DNA from: JALZKA01 sp963721645
Lineage (GTDB): Bacteria > Actinomycetota > Thermoleophilia > Solirubrobacterales > 70-9
Assembly (NCBI GenBank): GCA_963721645.1
Contig: CAVRJK010000002.1
Coordinates: forward strand, 2,046,001-2,110,000
DNA length: 64,000 bases
Direction of reading: 5' to 3'
The notes under the pieces were generated by a model. It was not told the DNA's origin. It searched no databases and was given only the letters and a program-made list of their open reading frames with translations. This document shows, piece after piece, positions 24,483 through 31,867 of this stretch; position 1 is the first letter of the stretch; each line of letters begins with the position of its first letter. Position numbers and translations under genes: made by a program.

Positions 24483-24821
24483 TTACGCCAGCTCAGGGAT
24501 GTGGCGCTCGACGTGTTCATTCAGCGTGCGGCGCACCCACGCCTGCGTCTCTGAGTCGGCCATCCGGTAGCGGCCGATCAGGAGCTTTTGCTCGTCGATC
24601 GGAAGGCCGGCGATATCCCAGCGCACCGCGAGCCGCTCAAAGAGCATCTCCGTGCGGCGCTTCCAGTCGTCGTCCACCGTCGCGGCGCCCCTCTCGCGGG
24701 CCTTCGCGATCTTTCGGATCGATCCCGCGCTGAGCGACTCGCGAAGCGTCAGCACGTTCCCCTCGGGGTCGGTGTAGTCCACCGTCGCGACGGGCTCGCG
24801 GCTCTTCGGGCGGCGCGGCAT
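24483..24821 (-). CDS. Small conserved hypothetical protein at the end of the ABC-2 exporter operon
   Basis: I do not recognise this 112-residue protein. It is charged, with no signal peptide or membrane segment, and probably all helical after a short beta region (V-A-T-V-D-Y-T-D-P-E-G-N-V-L-T-L-R). The C-terminal half is rich in Arg, Trp and Glu (D-D-D-W-K-R-R-T-E-M-L-F-E-R). The ATG at 24821 overlaps the stop of the lipoprotein gene as TGATG and has GGAGGA six bases upstream, so it is a genuinely translated, coupled gene. Position suggests a cytoplasmic partner of the exporter, which is only inference. Confidence 0.65.
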   Translation of the reverse strand: MPRRPKSREPVATVDYTDPEGNVLTLRESLSAGSIRKIAKARERGAATVDDDWKRRTEMLFERLAVRWDIAGLPIDEQKLLIGRYRMADSETQAWVRRTLNEHVERHIPELA

Positions 24822-25153
24822 CAGCACTCCTCCGTGACGAGCTCCGTGAGCGGCGTGGCCGGGTCAGCCTTCGACGCGGCATCCGAGATCACGAGCACGA
24901 GGGACGGCTCGACAGCCAAGTCCTCGCATTCGGGCTCTGTCGCCACCACCGCCTCGATCGCGATCTCCTTCTCGGGCAAGAGCTTCACCAGGAAGTCCTC
25001 GGCCGTGATATCCGTGCCCCCTCCCTCCACTCCCGACGCTCCCTGCGCACCGGTCGCCCCGGAATCGGAGGCATCCCCATCGCCGCCGCAGCCGCCCAGG
25101 GCAATCGTCATAACCACGGCGGTCAAGCAGATCCTGGAACCCTGGACACGCAT
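24821..25153 (-). CDS. Small lipoprotein linked to the ABC-2 exporter
   Basis: A 110-residue secreted lipoprotein. A short basic N-terminus and hydrophobic core lead to the lipobox L-G-G-C (cysteine at about residue 22), followed by a Gly/Asp/Ser-rich linker. A small domain follows, with D-F-L-V-K-L-L-P and two cysteines: one in E-P-E-C-E-D and a C-terminal one as the last residue, possibly paired by a disulfide. No known family recognised. The ATG overlaps the permease stop as TGATG, and its own stop overlaps the next start in the same way, so it belongs to the exporter operon and may act on the outer face of the membrane. Confidence 0.7.
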   Translation of the reverse strand: MRVQGSRICLTAVVMTIALGGCGGDGDASDSGATGAQGASGVEGGGTDITAEDFLVKLLPEKEIAIEAVVATEPECEDLAVEPSLVLVISDAASKADPATPLTELVTEEC

Positions 25154-25935
25154 CAGTCGATCAGCCGTTTCTCCATGCGATTGACCGCAAGACGCCACAT
25201 CGCGAAAGCGAATATGAGGAGCGAAGCAAAGCGCAGAATGTCCACCGTTTCGAAGCCGAACGCCGCGCCCCGGACCAGCTCGACCAGCTGATAAAGCGGA
25301 TTGAGATTTGCGATGACCTGGGCCGCCTCGGGCAGCTGGTCGATGGGGAAGAAGGTGCCGGCGACGAGGAACAGGGGGGTGATTGCAAGCGTCGTCACGT
25401 AGTTGAAGTGGTCGATCTTCCCGACCGTCGCTGCGGTCGCAACCCCGAAGCCCGAGAAGCCCAGGGCGGTGACGAATGCGAAGAGCGGGACGAGGAGCAT
25501 CCCGGCAGTGGGGTCCAGGCCGAAGAACATCCCGACAAAAAGGGGAAAGCATCCGTAGAACCCCGCACGGAGCGAGATCCAAAGGACCTCCGCCGTAACG
25601 AGCTCCTCGACGTCGACTGGCGCCGCGAGGATCGCGTCGTAGGTGTTTTGAAAGCGATGCTTGACGAAGGTTCCGAACATCGAGGGGAACGCACTCGAGA
25701 AGATCACCGCCGTCGCCACCATGCCGGTCGCGACGAACTCGACGTATGCCAACCCTCCCACGCCGTCCACCAGGGTCGCCCCCAGGCCAAGGCCGAACGC
25801 GAGCAGGTAGACGATCGGCTCGAGCACGCTCGAGAACGTCGTCGCCTTCCAAAACGTGCGGAAGTTCGCGACCTCACGGCTCATCACGCCGGTGATCGCG
25901 GCGGGCTCGAGGCGCCTTGCCCCTACCTTGCTCAT
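25153..25935 (-). CDS. ABC-2 type transporter permease (NodJ/DrrB-like)
   Basis: A 260-residue integral membrane protein with six hydrophobic segments of the ABC-2 exporter family. Marks are the N-terminal W-K-A-T-T-F-S-S-V-L-E-P-I-V-Y-L-L-A-F-G-L-G-L-G block, R-F-Q-N-T-Y-D-A-I-L-A-A-P-V (a conserved cytoplasmic loop), and F-L-V-A-G-T-F-F-P-I-D-Q-L-P. The last feature is typical of NodJ/DrrB, which export lipo-oligosaccharides or drugs. Its start overlaps the ATPase stop by four bases. Substrate unknown. Confidence 0.88.
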   Translation of the reverse strand: MSKVGARRLEPAAITGVMSREVANFRTFWKATTFSSVLEPIVYLLAFGLGLGATLVDGVGGLAYVEFVATGMVATAVIFSSAFPSMFGTFVKHRFQNTYDAILAAPVDVEELVTAEVLWISLRAGFYGCFPLFVGMFFGLDPTAGMLLVPLFAFVTALGFSGFGVATAATVGKIDHFNYVTTLAITPLFLVAGTFFPIDQLPEAAQVIANLNPLYQLVELVRGAAFGFETVDILRFASLLIFAFAMWRLAVNRMEKRLID

Positions 25936-26828
25936 TCCGCCTCGGCTCCGGTCAGGAGGACGAAAACGTCTTCGAGCGACGCGGCGCGGCGAACCGCGTC
26001 GTCGGGAACGACGCCGTTCTGAGCCCTTTCCGAGCCGACGATCGCGATAGCAGGCCCCGCCGGCCGCACATCGAGCCCTTCAGACTCCGCGACCGCACGC
26101 ACCTCGGCCAAGCGGTCGGGCGGGCCGTAGACCTCGGCGGTCTCGCGGCCCGCGTGCTCACGGATCAGGTCCGACGGCTTTCCGCGCGAGATGACCCTGC
26201 CCGCAGTCATGAGGGCGACCTCGTCAGCGAGACGCTCGGCTTCCTCGATGTAGTGGGTCGACATCAGGATCGTCGATCCGGCGCCGCGAAGGTTGTCGAT
26301 CAGGGACCAGAGCTCGGTGCGGATCTGCGGGTCGAGGCCCACCGTGGGCTCGTCGAGGAGCACGAGCTTTGGCTGGTGGACGAGGCCGCGGGCGAGCAGG
26401 AGGCGGCGGCGCATCCCCCCGGAGAGCTTGTCCACGGCGTCCTTTCGGCGGTCGGTCAGCCGGGCGAGGGCCAGCGAACGATCGACGGCCTCGCCGACGT
26501 CTTTCACCCGGTAGAGGCGCGCGAAGACCGAAAGGTTGTCCTCCACCGTGACGTCGACGTCCAGGTTGTCGAGTTGGGGAACCACGCCCATCTGGCCGCG
26601 GGCGATCTTTGCCTCGGCTGGCAACTCGTAACCGAGGACGGTGATCTCGCCCTCGTCAGCGATGGCCTGGCCGGTCAAAAGACGCATGGAGGTCGACTTG
26701 CCCGCTCCGTTCGGGCCGAGCAGGCCGAGGCAGATACCTGCGGGCACGTCGAGATCGAGCCCATCGACGGCCTGGATGTCGCCGAAGGCTTTACGGACGC
26801 CCTTCATCTCGATCGCGTTCACGGCCAA
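25932..26828 (-). CDS. ABC exporter ATP-binding protein (NodI/DrrA-like)
   Basis: A 298-residue ATPase with Walker A G-P-N-G-A-G-K-S-T, signature L-S-G-G-M-R-R-R-L, Walker B L-V-L-L-D-E-P-T-V-G-L-D and H-loop S-T-H-Y-I-E-E-A-E. The M-R-R-R signature and a C-terminal extension of about 80 residues are typical of the DrrA/NodI group of drug or lipo-oligosaccharide exporters. The start is TTG at 26828, with GTG at 26822 as an equally possible choice; neither has a strong ribosome site. It is the first gene of a four-gene operon (ATPase, permease, lipoprotein, small protein), all junctions overlapping. It is divergent from the NAD-binding gene, 35 bases away. Confidence 0.9.
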   Translation of the reverse strand: MAVNAIEMKGVRKAFGDIQAVDGLDLDVPAGICLGLLGPNGAGKSTSMRLLTGQAIADEGEITVLGYELPAEAKIARGQMGVVPQLDNLDVDVTVEDNLSVFARLYRVKDVGEAVDRSLALARLTDRRKDAVDKLSGGMRRRLLLARGLVHQPKLVLLDEPTVGLDPQIRTELWSLIDNLRGAGSTILMSTHYIEEAERLADEVALMTAGRVISRGKPSDLIREHAGRETAEVYGPPDRLAEVRAVAESEGLDVRPAGPAIAIVGSERAQNGVVPDDAVRRAASLEDVFVLLTGAEAE

Positions 26829-26863
26829 CCGAACTTACCGAGAGCGGTGCTAGCGTCGGAGGC

Positions 26864-27520
26864 ATGGTTGTTGCGATCGCAGGCGGGCACGGAAAGATCG
26901 GATTACTGCTCACAGCGCTCCTCGCTGAGCGCGGGGACAGGGTGCTCTCGCTGATCCGCGACCCTGACCACGCCGACCACGTATCGGCGGCGGGCGGGGA
27001 GCCGATTCTGATCGATCTCGAGCACTCGGAGGCCGAGGAGGTTGGGAAGGCCATCGCGGACGCCGACGCGGTGGTGTTCGCCGCCGGCGCCGGACCAAAC
27101 TCGGGCGCAGCTCGCAAGGAGACGGTGGACTATGGGGCCGCAGTGCTCTTGGTAAAGGCGGCTCACATTGCGAACGCCAAGCGCTACGTGATGATCTCGG
27201 CCATCTCGGCGGACGCAGAACACCGCGGGGAAGAGGTTTTCGACGTCTACATCCGGGCCAAGGGTCGAGCCGACGACGAGCTTGCCGAATCCGGACTCGA
27301 ATACACGATCGTGCGCCCGGGTGGTCTTACCGACGATGCCCCGAAGGGCAAGGTCCAGATCGCAACCGTGCTGGACCGCGGCGAGATCCCGCGCGCCGAC
27401 GTGGCAGCGATCGTCGCGGCCTGCCTCGCGGACCCCAGCACGATCGGCCACACGTTCGAAGTCGTGTCGGGTGAAGACCAGATCGAGCTGGCCCTCTCCG
27501 AGTTCAGCGCTCTCGGCTGA
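26864..27520 (+). CDS. NAD(P)-binding SDR-like protein (atypical, NmrA/YwnB type)
   Basis: A 218-residue Rossmann protein of the atypical short-chain reductase class. The nucleotide motif is unusually glycine rich, I-A-G-G-H-G-K-I-G near the N-terminus. It is followed by L-I-R-D-P-D-H, D-A-V-V-F-A-A-G-A-G, the S-A-I-S-A stretch with a Y-I-R-A-K segment in place of the usual Y-x-x-x-K, and V-R-P-G-G-L at the C-terminal side. Proteins of this kind bind NAD(P)H and act as oxidoreductases or redox sensors. No functional context is given by neighbours: the ABC exporter is divergent and the peptidase convergent. Confidence 0.82.
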   Translation: MVVAIAGGHGKIGLLLTALLAERGDRVLSLIRDPDHADHVSAAGGEPILIDLEHSEAEEVGKAIADADAVVFAAGAGPNSGAARKETVDYGAAVLLVKAAHIANAKRYVMISAISADAEHRGEEVFDVYIRAKGRADDELAESGLEYTIVRPGGLTDDAPKGKVQIATVLDRGEIPRADVAAIVAACLADPSTIGHTFEVVSGEDQIELALSEFSALG

Positions 27521-27523
27521 CGA

Positions 27524-29440
27524 TCAGCTGAAGTCGTCAGACGTGATGGTCGGACGGCCGGCCTGGTAGAGCCATTGGTCGAAGTAGTCCTCCAGCAGAT
27601 CCAGATCGTCGCCCGTGAAGTCCGAGACCTCGAGCATGAGGTCCACTACCTGCTCGGACGAGACATTGTCGTACTTGAAGCGGTTGACGAGTTCGCGCGC
27701 GAACTCGAAGAACTTCTGCGTGCCGACGATCTGGCGGTAGCCCTCGTATGTCATCGCTCCGCGGACGTAAGTCGGGAACGTCGCGAACAGGTCGACCGGA
27801 TCATCGTTGAGCTCGGTCGGGATCGTGTTCCACTTCGGATCGGTGGGACCGCCGTAGTTGGTGTTCCACTGCCCGCCCGGCGAGTTGGTGGACGTGCCAT
27901 CCGTGAAGTTCCAGCTCCACGAGACCCACTGTGCCCAGCCCTCCTGGAACCAGATGTCGTCCCACTCCTTGAGGGTGACCGCGTTGCCCATCCACTGATG
28001 CGAGATCTCATGGACGAGGGTCGACTGGCTCACGCCGGGGTCGCCCGTTGAGCAGTTGCCAGCGAAGTGCGACTTGGTCGCGTTCTCGAGGGCGTAACAG
28101 ACGCCGGGCACCCGGTCGGCGACGAGGCCGTTCGAGTCATACGGGTAGGTCCCGAACCGGTTGGCGAGCCAGTTGTGCATCGCCTCGGTGCGGCCAATCG
28201 CGGTTGCGATCGATGTCTGCTGCGTGGGTGTCGCCGTCGCCTCGACGAAGTTGTTCTGCGGGATCACGCGCCCCGTCAATGACTCCGTGATGTCGGGCGT
28301 CGTCCAGTCAAACTGACCGACCGTCGCGCTGGCCAGGTACGTGGAGGTCGGATCGTCCTCGGTCCAGTTCCACGTCTCCGTGTCATCAGGGTTGTCCGGG
28401 TTGGACGCGAGCTCGCCCATGCCGATGGCCTCGAATCCATCCGGCACGGTGATCGACGTGTCGTAGATCGCCTTGTCCGTCGGGTAGTTGTTCGAGGGGA
28501 ACCAGCCGTTGGTCCCGTTCGGCTCGTTGACGGTGTAGCCACCGTCGCAGGTCTCAACCGCAGAGACCGTGTAACAAGCGGGGATCCAGCCCTCGATCGC
28601 GAAGTCGGGGTCGGTTATGACCTGCGGCTCGCCCGCGTACTCGACGACCACCGTCATCGGCGTCCCGGACAGAAGGCCGGCGCCGGCGGGATCGATGACG
28701 AGCTTTTGGAGATCGGTGATATCCGGGTCGCCAAAGCCCGGCTCGGCCAGCTCGAACACGTAGTCGTCAGCCGCCTGACCATTGACGGTCACCGAGGTGA
28801 CGCCGATGTTTTGGAAGTCCATCGCGAACTCGCTCAGGTTCTGCGTCGTGGTCGCCGTCATCGTTGTCTTCGTCCCGGTCTCGAAGAGGTTCGTGTCCGG
28901 GTCGTAAAAGATGTCGATGTCGTACTTCGTTGCGTCGTAGCCGCCGTTGCCCGTCTGCGGGTACAGGTCGTCGTCCGTGCCCTGCGAACCCGGCTCATAG
29001 ACGGGCGGCGGGGTCATCACGGTGACCTGGTTCGTGGCGACCAGGCACCCGGAGCCCTTGGCGGGCGTGGCGCACGCAACCATGTAGTAGTTGCCGTCCG
29101 CGGTGTTCTCGGGGATCACGGACGGAACCACGAAACTGGTCGACTTGGTCTTCTTGACCTTCCCGGTCTTGGTCATACCGAGCACGATCGGCCCGGCCTC
29201 GGCCACATTGTCGGAACGGAGGCTGAGGCGGACCCTTGCCTTACCGGACTTCTTGCCCTTGTTCTCGACAACGCCGAGTGCGTCGAAGTCATCGCCGGGC
29301 TCCGCGATCCCTGGCGGGTTCGAAATCTCGGTGACAGTGAACTTCGGCAGCTTCGCAGCGTCAGCCGTGGACGCAAAACCGAGCGACACCGCCAGCGTTG
29401 CAAATCCCAGACCGGCGGCTCGACCAGCGACAACCTTCAT
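27524..29440 (-). CDS. Secreted M1-family zinc metallopeptidase
   Basis: A 638-residue exported protein. A signal peptide (about residues 1-28, ending A-D-A-A) is followed by a roughly 120-residue CARDB-like beta domain and then the M1 aminopeptidase fold. The zinc site is intact: H-E-I-S-H plus a glutamate exactly 18 residues later (W-F-Q-E-G-W-A-Q-W). The usual exopeptidase motif G-A-M-E-N is replaced by Y-A-L-E-N in front of it, and the helical C-terminal domain is short, ending soon after the catalytic domain. It probably trims peptides outside the cell. It converges tightly with the preceding gene and has a 62-base gap to greA. Confidence 0.85.
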   Translation of the reverse strand: MKVVAGRAAGLGFATLAVSLGFASTADAAKLPKFTVTEISNPPGIAEPGDDFDALGVVENKGKKSGKARVRLSLRSDNVAEAGPIVLGMTKTGKVKKTKSTSFVVPSVIPENTADGNYYMVACATPAKGSGCLVATNQVTVMTPPPVYEPGSQGTDDDLYPQTGNGGYDATKYDIDIFYDPDTNLFETGTKTTMTATTTQNLSEFAMDFQNIGVTSVTVNGQAADDYVFELAEPGFGDPDITDLQKLVIDPAGAGLLSGTPMTVVVEYAGEPQVITDPDFAIEGWIPACYTVSAVETCDGGYTVNEPNGTNGWFPSNNYPTDKAIYDTSITVPDGFEAIGMGELASNPDNPDDTETWNWTEDDPTSTYLASATVGQFDWTTPDITESLTGRVIPQNNFVEATATPTQQTSIATAIGRTEAMHNWLANRFGTYPYDSNGLVADRVPGVCYALENATKSHFAGNCSTGDPGVSQSTLVHEISHQWMGNAVTLKEWDDIWFQEGWAQWVSWSWNFTDGTSTNSPGGQWNTNYGGPTDPKWNTIPTELNDDPVDLFATFPTYVRGAMTYEGYRQIVGTQKFFEFARELVNRFKYDNVSSEQVVDLMLEVSDFTGDDLDLLEDYFDQWLYQAGRPTITSDDFS

Positions 29441-29502
29441 TCGACGAGCTCCTTTTGACTATTGCTCCCCCGACGCCGCCCTGCAGCGGTACTAACGTTT
29501 TA

Positions 29503-29970
29503 TCAGCCCACGCTGAGGATTTCGAGCCTTTTTTGCCCGCTCGGCGTTTCGAACTTGACCTCGTCGCCTGTCGACGCTCCCATGAGCGCCCTACCGACCG
29601 GGCTCTCGGCCGAGAGCTTGCCCTCGGCCATCGACGCTTCGAGTCGGTGAACGAGCTTTACGTCCTTCTCCTCGCCGGAATCCGTGTCGCGAAAGCGGAC
29701 CTGCGAGCCGACCTGGGCCTTGTCGCCCGTGGGCGCCTCGACCACCTCGGCCTTTGCGAGCATCTCCTCGAGCATCCTGATTCGTGCCTCCAAATGGCCC
29801 TGCTCGTCCTTCGCTGCGTGGTACTCGGCGTTCTCGGAGAGGTCGCCCTCTTCACGCGCGACCTTGATGGCTTGAACGATTCGCGGGCGCTTCACCTCGC
29901 GTAGCTCCTCGAGCTCGGCTTCGGCTTCGGCCTTGCCTTGAGGACTGATCTCGTTCACAGCGTCTGTCAT
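29503..29970 (-). CDS. greA: Transcription elongation factor GreA
   Basis: A 155-residue GreA that enters the RNA polymerase secondary channel and stimulates cleavage of backtracked transcripts. The N-terminal coiled coil carries the diagnostic E-E-G-D-L-S-E-N-A-E-Y, whose acidic tip residues bind the catalytic metal. The C-terminal globular domain has V-G-S-Q-V-R-F and E-S-P-V-G-R-A-L-M-G. Length is standard. It lies just upstream of the divergently transcribed tmRNA gene, 46 bases from the tmRNA 5' end. Confidence 0.95.
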   Translation of the reverse strand: MTDAVNEISPQGKAEAEAELEELREVKRPRIVQAIKVAREEGDLSENAEYHAAKDEQGHLEARIRMLEEMLAKAEVVEAPTGDKAQVGSQVRFRDTDSGEEKDVKLVHRLEASMAEGKLSAESPVGRALMGASTGDEVKFETPSGQKRLEILSVG

Positions 29971-30016
29971 ATGTTCTCCACGCTACCCGACCGGAGCTAG
30001 AATCATCGGAAACAAC

Positions 30017-30385
30017 GGGGGCGAATTAGATTCGACGTGGGTCATGTTCGCCTCGATGTTGCGAGTCGAGGAACCAGGGTTGGCCTCGTAAAACTCTCCC
30101 TGGAAAACCATAATTGCGGACCATGAGTTCGCCCTCGCGGCCTAGCTAAAACTAGGACCGTTAGGTATCGGCCCGGGAGCCTGCGCCCGGATCACCGGTA
30201 TCAATTTGCAGGCTCGCTACTCGGATAGGACCTTTGATTCGAGAGGACATCTAAGGAAGGTATGGCTCCGGTGACGTACCCCACGGATTGACCGACCCGG
30301 GCGCCGAGATCAGACTCCGATGGGAACACTCGTAGACGCATCGAGGCAACGTCCGCGGACGCCGGGGCAGTACCGGCCGCCTCCA
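30017..30385 (+). ncRNA. ssrA: Transfer-messenger RNA (tmRNA), one-piece form
   Basis: The 5' end GGGGGCG pairs with CGCCTCC (30378-30384) to give a seven-base-pair acceptor stem containing a G3-U70 pair, the alanine identity element. A35-like discriminator A is at 30385, and CCA is not encoded. Near the 5' end TTAGATTCGACG matches the conserved tRNA-like region, and GTTGGCCTCGTAAAA marks pseudoknot 1. The tag reading frame begins with GCG at 30116 after ATAATT and encodes A-D-H-E-F-A-L-A-A followed by TAG. The T stem is GCCGG/CCGGC (30361-30377), but its loop reads GGCAGTA rather than the usual TTC-type. It works with SmpB (35.5 kb) and RNase R (36-37.8 kb) to rescue stalled ribosomes. Confidence 0.95.
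30116..30145 (+). other. tmRNA proteolysis-tag reading frame (ADHEFALAA, stop TAG)
   Basis: The resume codon is taken as GCG at 30116-30118, which sits after ATAATT, comparable to the ATAGTC-GCA resume site in E. coli. Translation gives A-D-H-E-F-A-L-A-A and the stop at 30143-30145. The final A-L-A-A is the conserved signal for ClpXP-type proteases. Frame and length are as expected. Confidence 0.85.
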
Positions 30386-30446
30386 CTTCCCGCCTGAGAA
30401 TCGACTGGGCGCCCATAGCGGGCGGCGGTCGACTCTCTGCGGCGCG

Positions 30447-30923
30447 TCACGCCAGCTTCTCGCGGCGAAACGCGATCATGCCCCGCGCCTCGTAGTTCGC
30501 CAGTGCGTGCTCGCCGTCCATGGTGTTGGTCGAGACCCACACGCGCGGCGCCAGCTCGAACCCCCGCCTGATCGCGTGGGTCAGGAGGGCCGAGCCGAGG
30601 CCCCGGCCCTGGTAAGGCTTGCGGATGCCGAAGATCGAGATCAGCGTGGATTCGCGATCCACGCGGAGCTCGAAGTACCCGGCGGTCTCGCCGTCCACCT
30701 CGGCGATCCAGGTTTCGATGCCCGATTCCCACGCCGCCCATTGGGCGTCTGACCAGCGCAGGCGATCGGTCCAGCGATGGGGCCCGCCGATCTCGGCGTA
30801 GAGCTCCCGGTTGATCTGCGGCTCGTGAACGCGGCGATAGCCGAGCTCACCGCGGGCGGAGCCCGACGGCTCGCGCAATTCGGCGGGGTCGGTCATCTCC
30901 AGAAAGGTGATCGTCTCGGTCAT
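30447..30923 (-). CDS. GNAT-family N-acetyltransferase
   Basis: A 158-residue acetyl-CoA-dependent acyltransferase. The CoA-binding motif A is I-R-K-P-Y-Q-G-R-G-L-G-S-A-L-L, and motif B appears as V-W-V-S-T-N-T-M-D-G-E-H-A-L-A-N-Y-E-A-R-G, the usual N-x-x-A-x-x-Y-E-x-x-G-F pattern ending in G-M-I. The acceptor is unknown. The ATG at 30923 is preferred over upstream codons because M-T-E-T-I-T-F starts the predicted domain. It is divergent from the M50 protease gene, 44 bases apart, and lies 61 bases downstream of the tmRNA 3' end in the opposite orientation. Confidence 0.85.
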   Translation of the reverse strand: MTETITFLEMTDPAELREPSGSARGELGYRRVHEPQINRELYAEIGGPHRWTDRLRWSDAQWAAWESGIETWIAEVDGETAGYFELRVDRESTLISIFGIRKPYQGRGLGSALLTHAIRRGFELAPRVWVSTNTMDGEHALANYEARGMIAFRREKLA

Positions 30924-30967
30924 GGTCTGCGTGGGTTCATGGGGCCTTAATCCGCGTCCGACAAGAT

Positions 30968-31834
30968 ATGGGGATGGCGGCGAACGAGACACCACAGAAC
31001 TACGGCGAGTTCGAGCCGAGGGACTACGAGCCGATCCAGCCCGGCGGCGGGCGTTCCGGGTCGTTCACCGAGCGTGCGAAGAAGTTCCTCGGGCCGATCG
31101 CCATTGCGATCATCGCCTTTGCGAGCAAGGCGAAGGCAATTCTCCTCCTCCTACCCAAGATCAAGGTCCTCTCGACCTCGGCGACCATGCTGGTTTCCAT
31201 TGCCGCGTACTCCCTGATCTGGGGCTGGTCGTTCGCGGCAGGCTTCGTGATCCTGCTTTTGGTCCACGAGATGGGCCACGTCTATCAGCTTCGCCGCGAG
31301 GGGATCGAGGCGTCCGCGCCGATGTTCATCCCGTTCATGGGCGCCTTCGTCGCCGCGAAGTCGATGGGCGACGATGCCGGCGCGGAAGCGCGTGTGGGGC
31401 TTGCGGGCCCGGTGCTCGGCTCGATTGCCTGCCTCGTGCCGGTGGCGATCTGGCAAGCGACCGGCAACGAGTTCTGGCAGGCGCTCGCGTTCGTCGGCTT
31501 CTTCTTGAACCTCTTCAACCTCCTCCCCGTCCTGCCGCTCGACGGCGGGCGCGCGATGGCCGCGCTTTCGCCCTGGGTATGGGGATTCGGATACGCGGGC
31601 CTTGTTGCTCTCACATTCGCCTTCCCGAATCCGATCATGCTCCTGATCCTGCTGCTCGGCGGGATGGAGACCTGGAAGCGCTTCAAGGCGCGGAACACGC
31701 CCGAATCGCGCGCCTTCCACAGCATCCCCCGCTCGACCCGGATCGGCGTCGCGGTCGTCTATCTGGGCTTGGCGGCCCTGCTAGCCCTGGGCATGTCCGA
31801 GACCTTCCTAGAGCGCGACTTCTCGGACGTCTGA
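30968..31834 (+). CDS. Site-2-protease-like M50 family membrane metalloprotease
   Basis: A 288-residue intramembrane protease with about six transmembrane helices. The zinc site H-E-M-G-H is at residues 100-104 and the third ligand region is L-P-L-D-G-G-R near residue 195, both correctly placed for the S2P/SpoIVFB-like group without a PDZ domain. A 35-residue hydrophilic N-terminus precedes the membrane core. Such proteins often release membrane-bound regulators or process small membrane proteins, but the substrate is not evident here. The ATG at 30968 is followed by a second in-frame ATG two codons later. Confidence 0.87.
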   Translation: MGMAANETPQNYGEFEPRDYEPIQPGGGRSGSFTERAKKFLGPIAIAIIAFASKAKAILLLLPKIKVLSTSATMLVSIAAYSLIWGWSFAAGFVILLLVHEMGHVYQLRREGIEASAPMFIPFMGAFVAAKSMGDDAGAEARVGLAGPVLGSIACLVPVAIWQATGNEFWQALAFVGFFLNLFNLLPVLPLDGGRAMAALSPWVWGFGYAGLVALTFAFPNPIMLLILLLGGMETWKRFKARNTPESRAFHSIPRSTRIGVAVVYLGLAALLALGMSETFLERDFSDV

Positions 31835-31867
31835 GAAACACCTACGACTCCTGGAACACTGAGGAGC

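Noticed and set aside
23493..24554. Alternative plus-strand frame overlapping the amino-acid ABC ATPase
   Set aside because: Arg-rich shadow frame without motifs; the ATPase frame has all ABC signatures.
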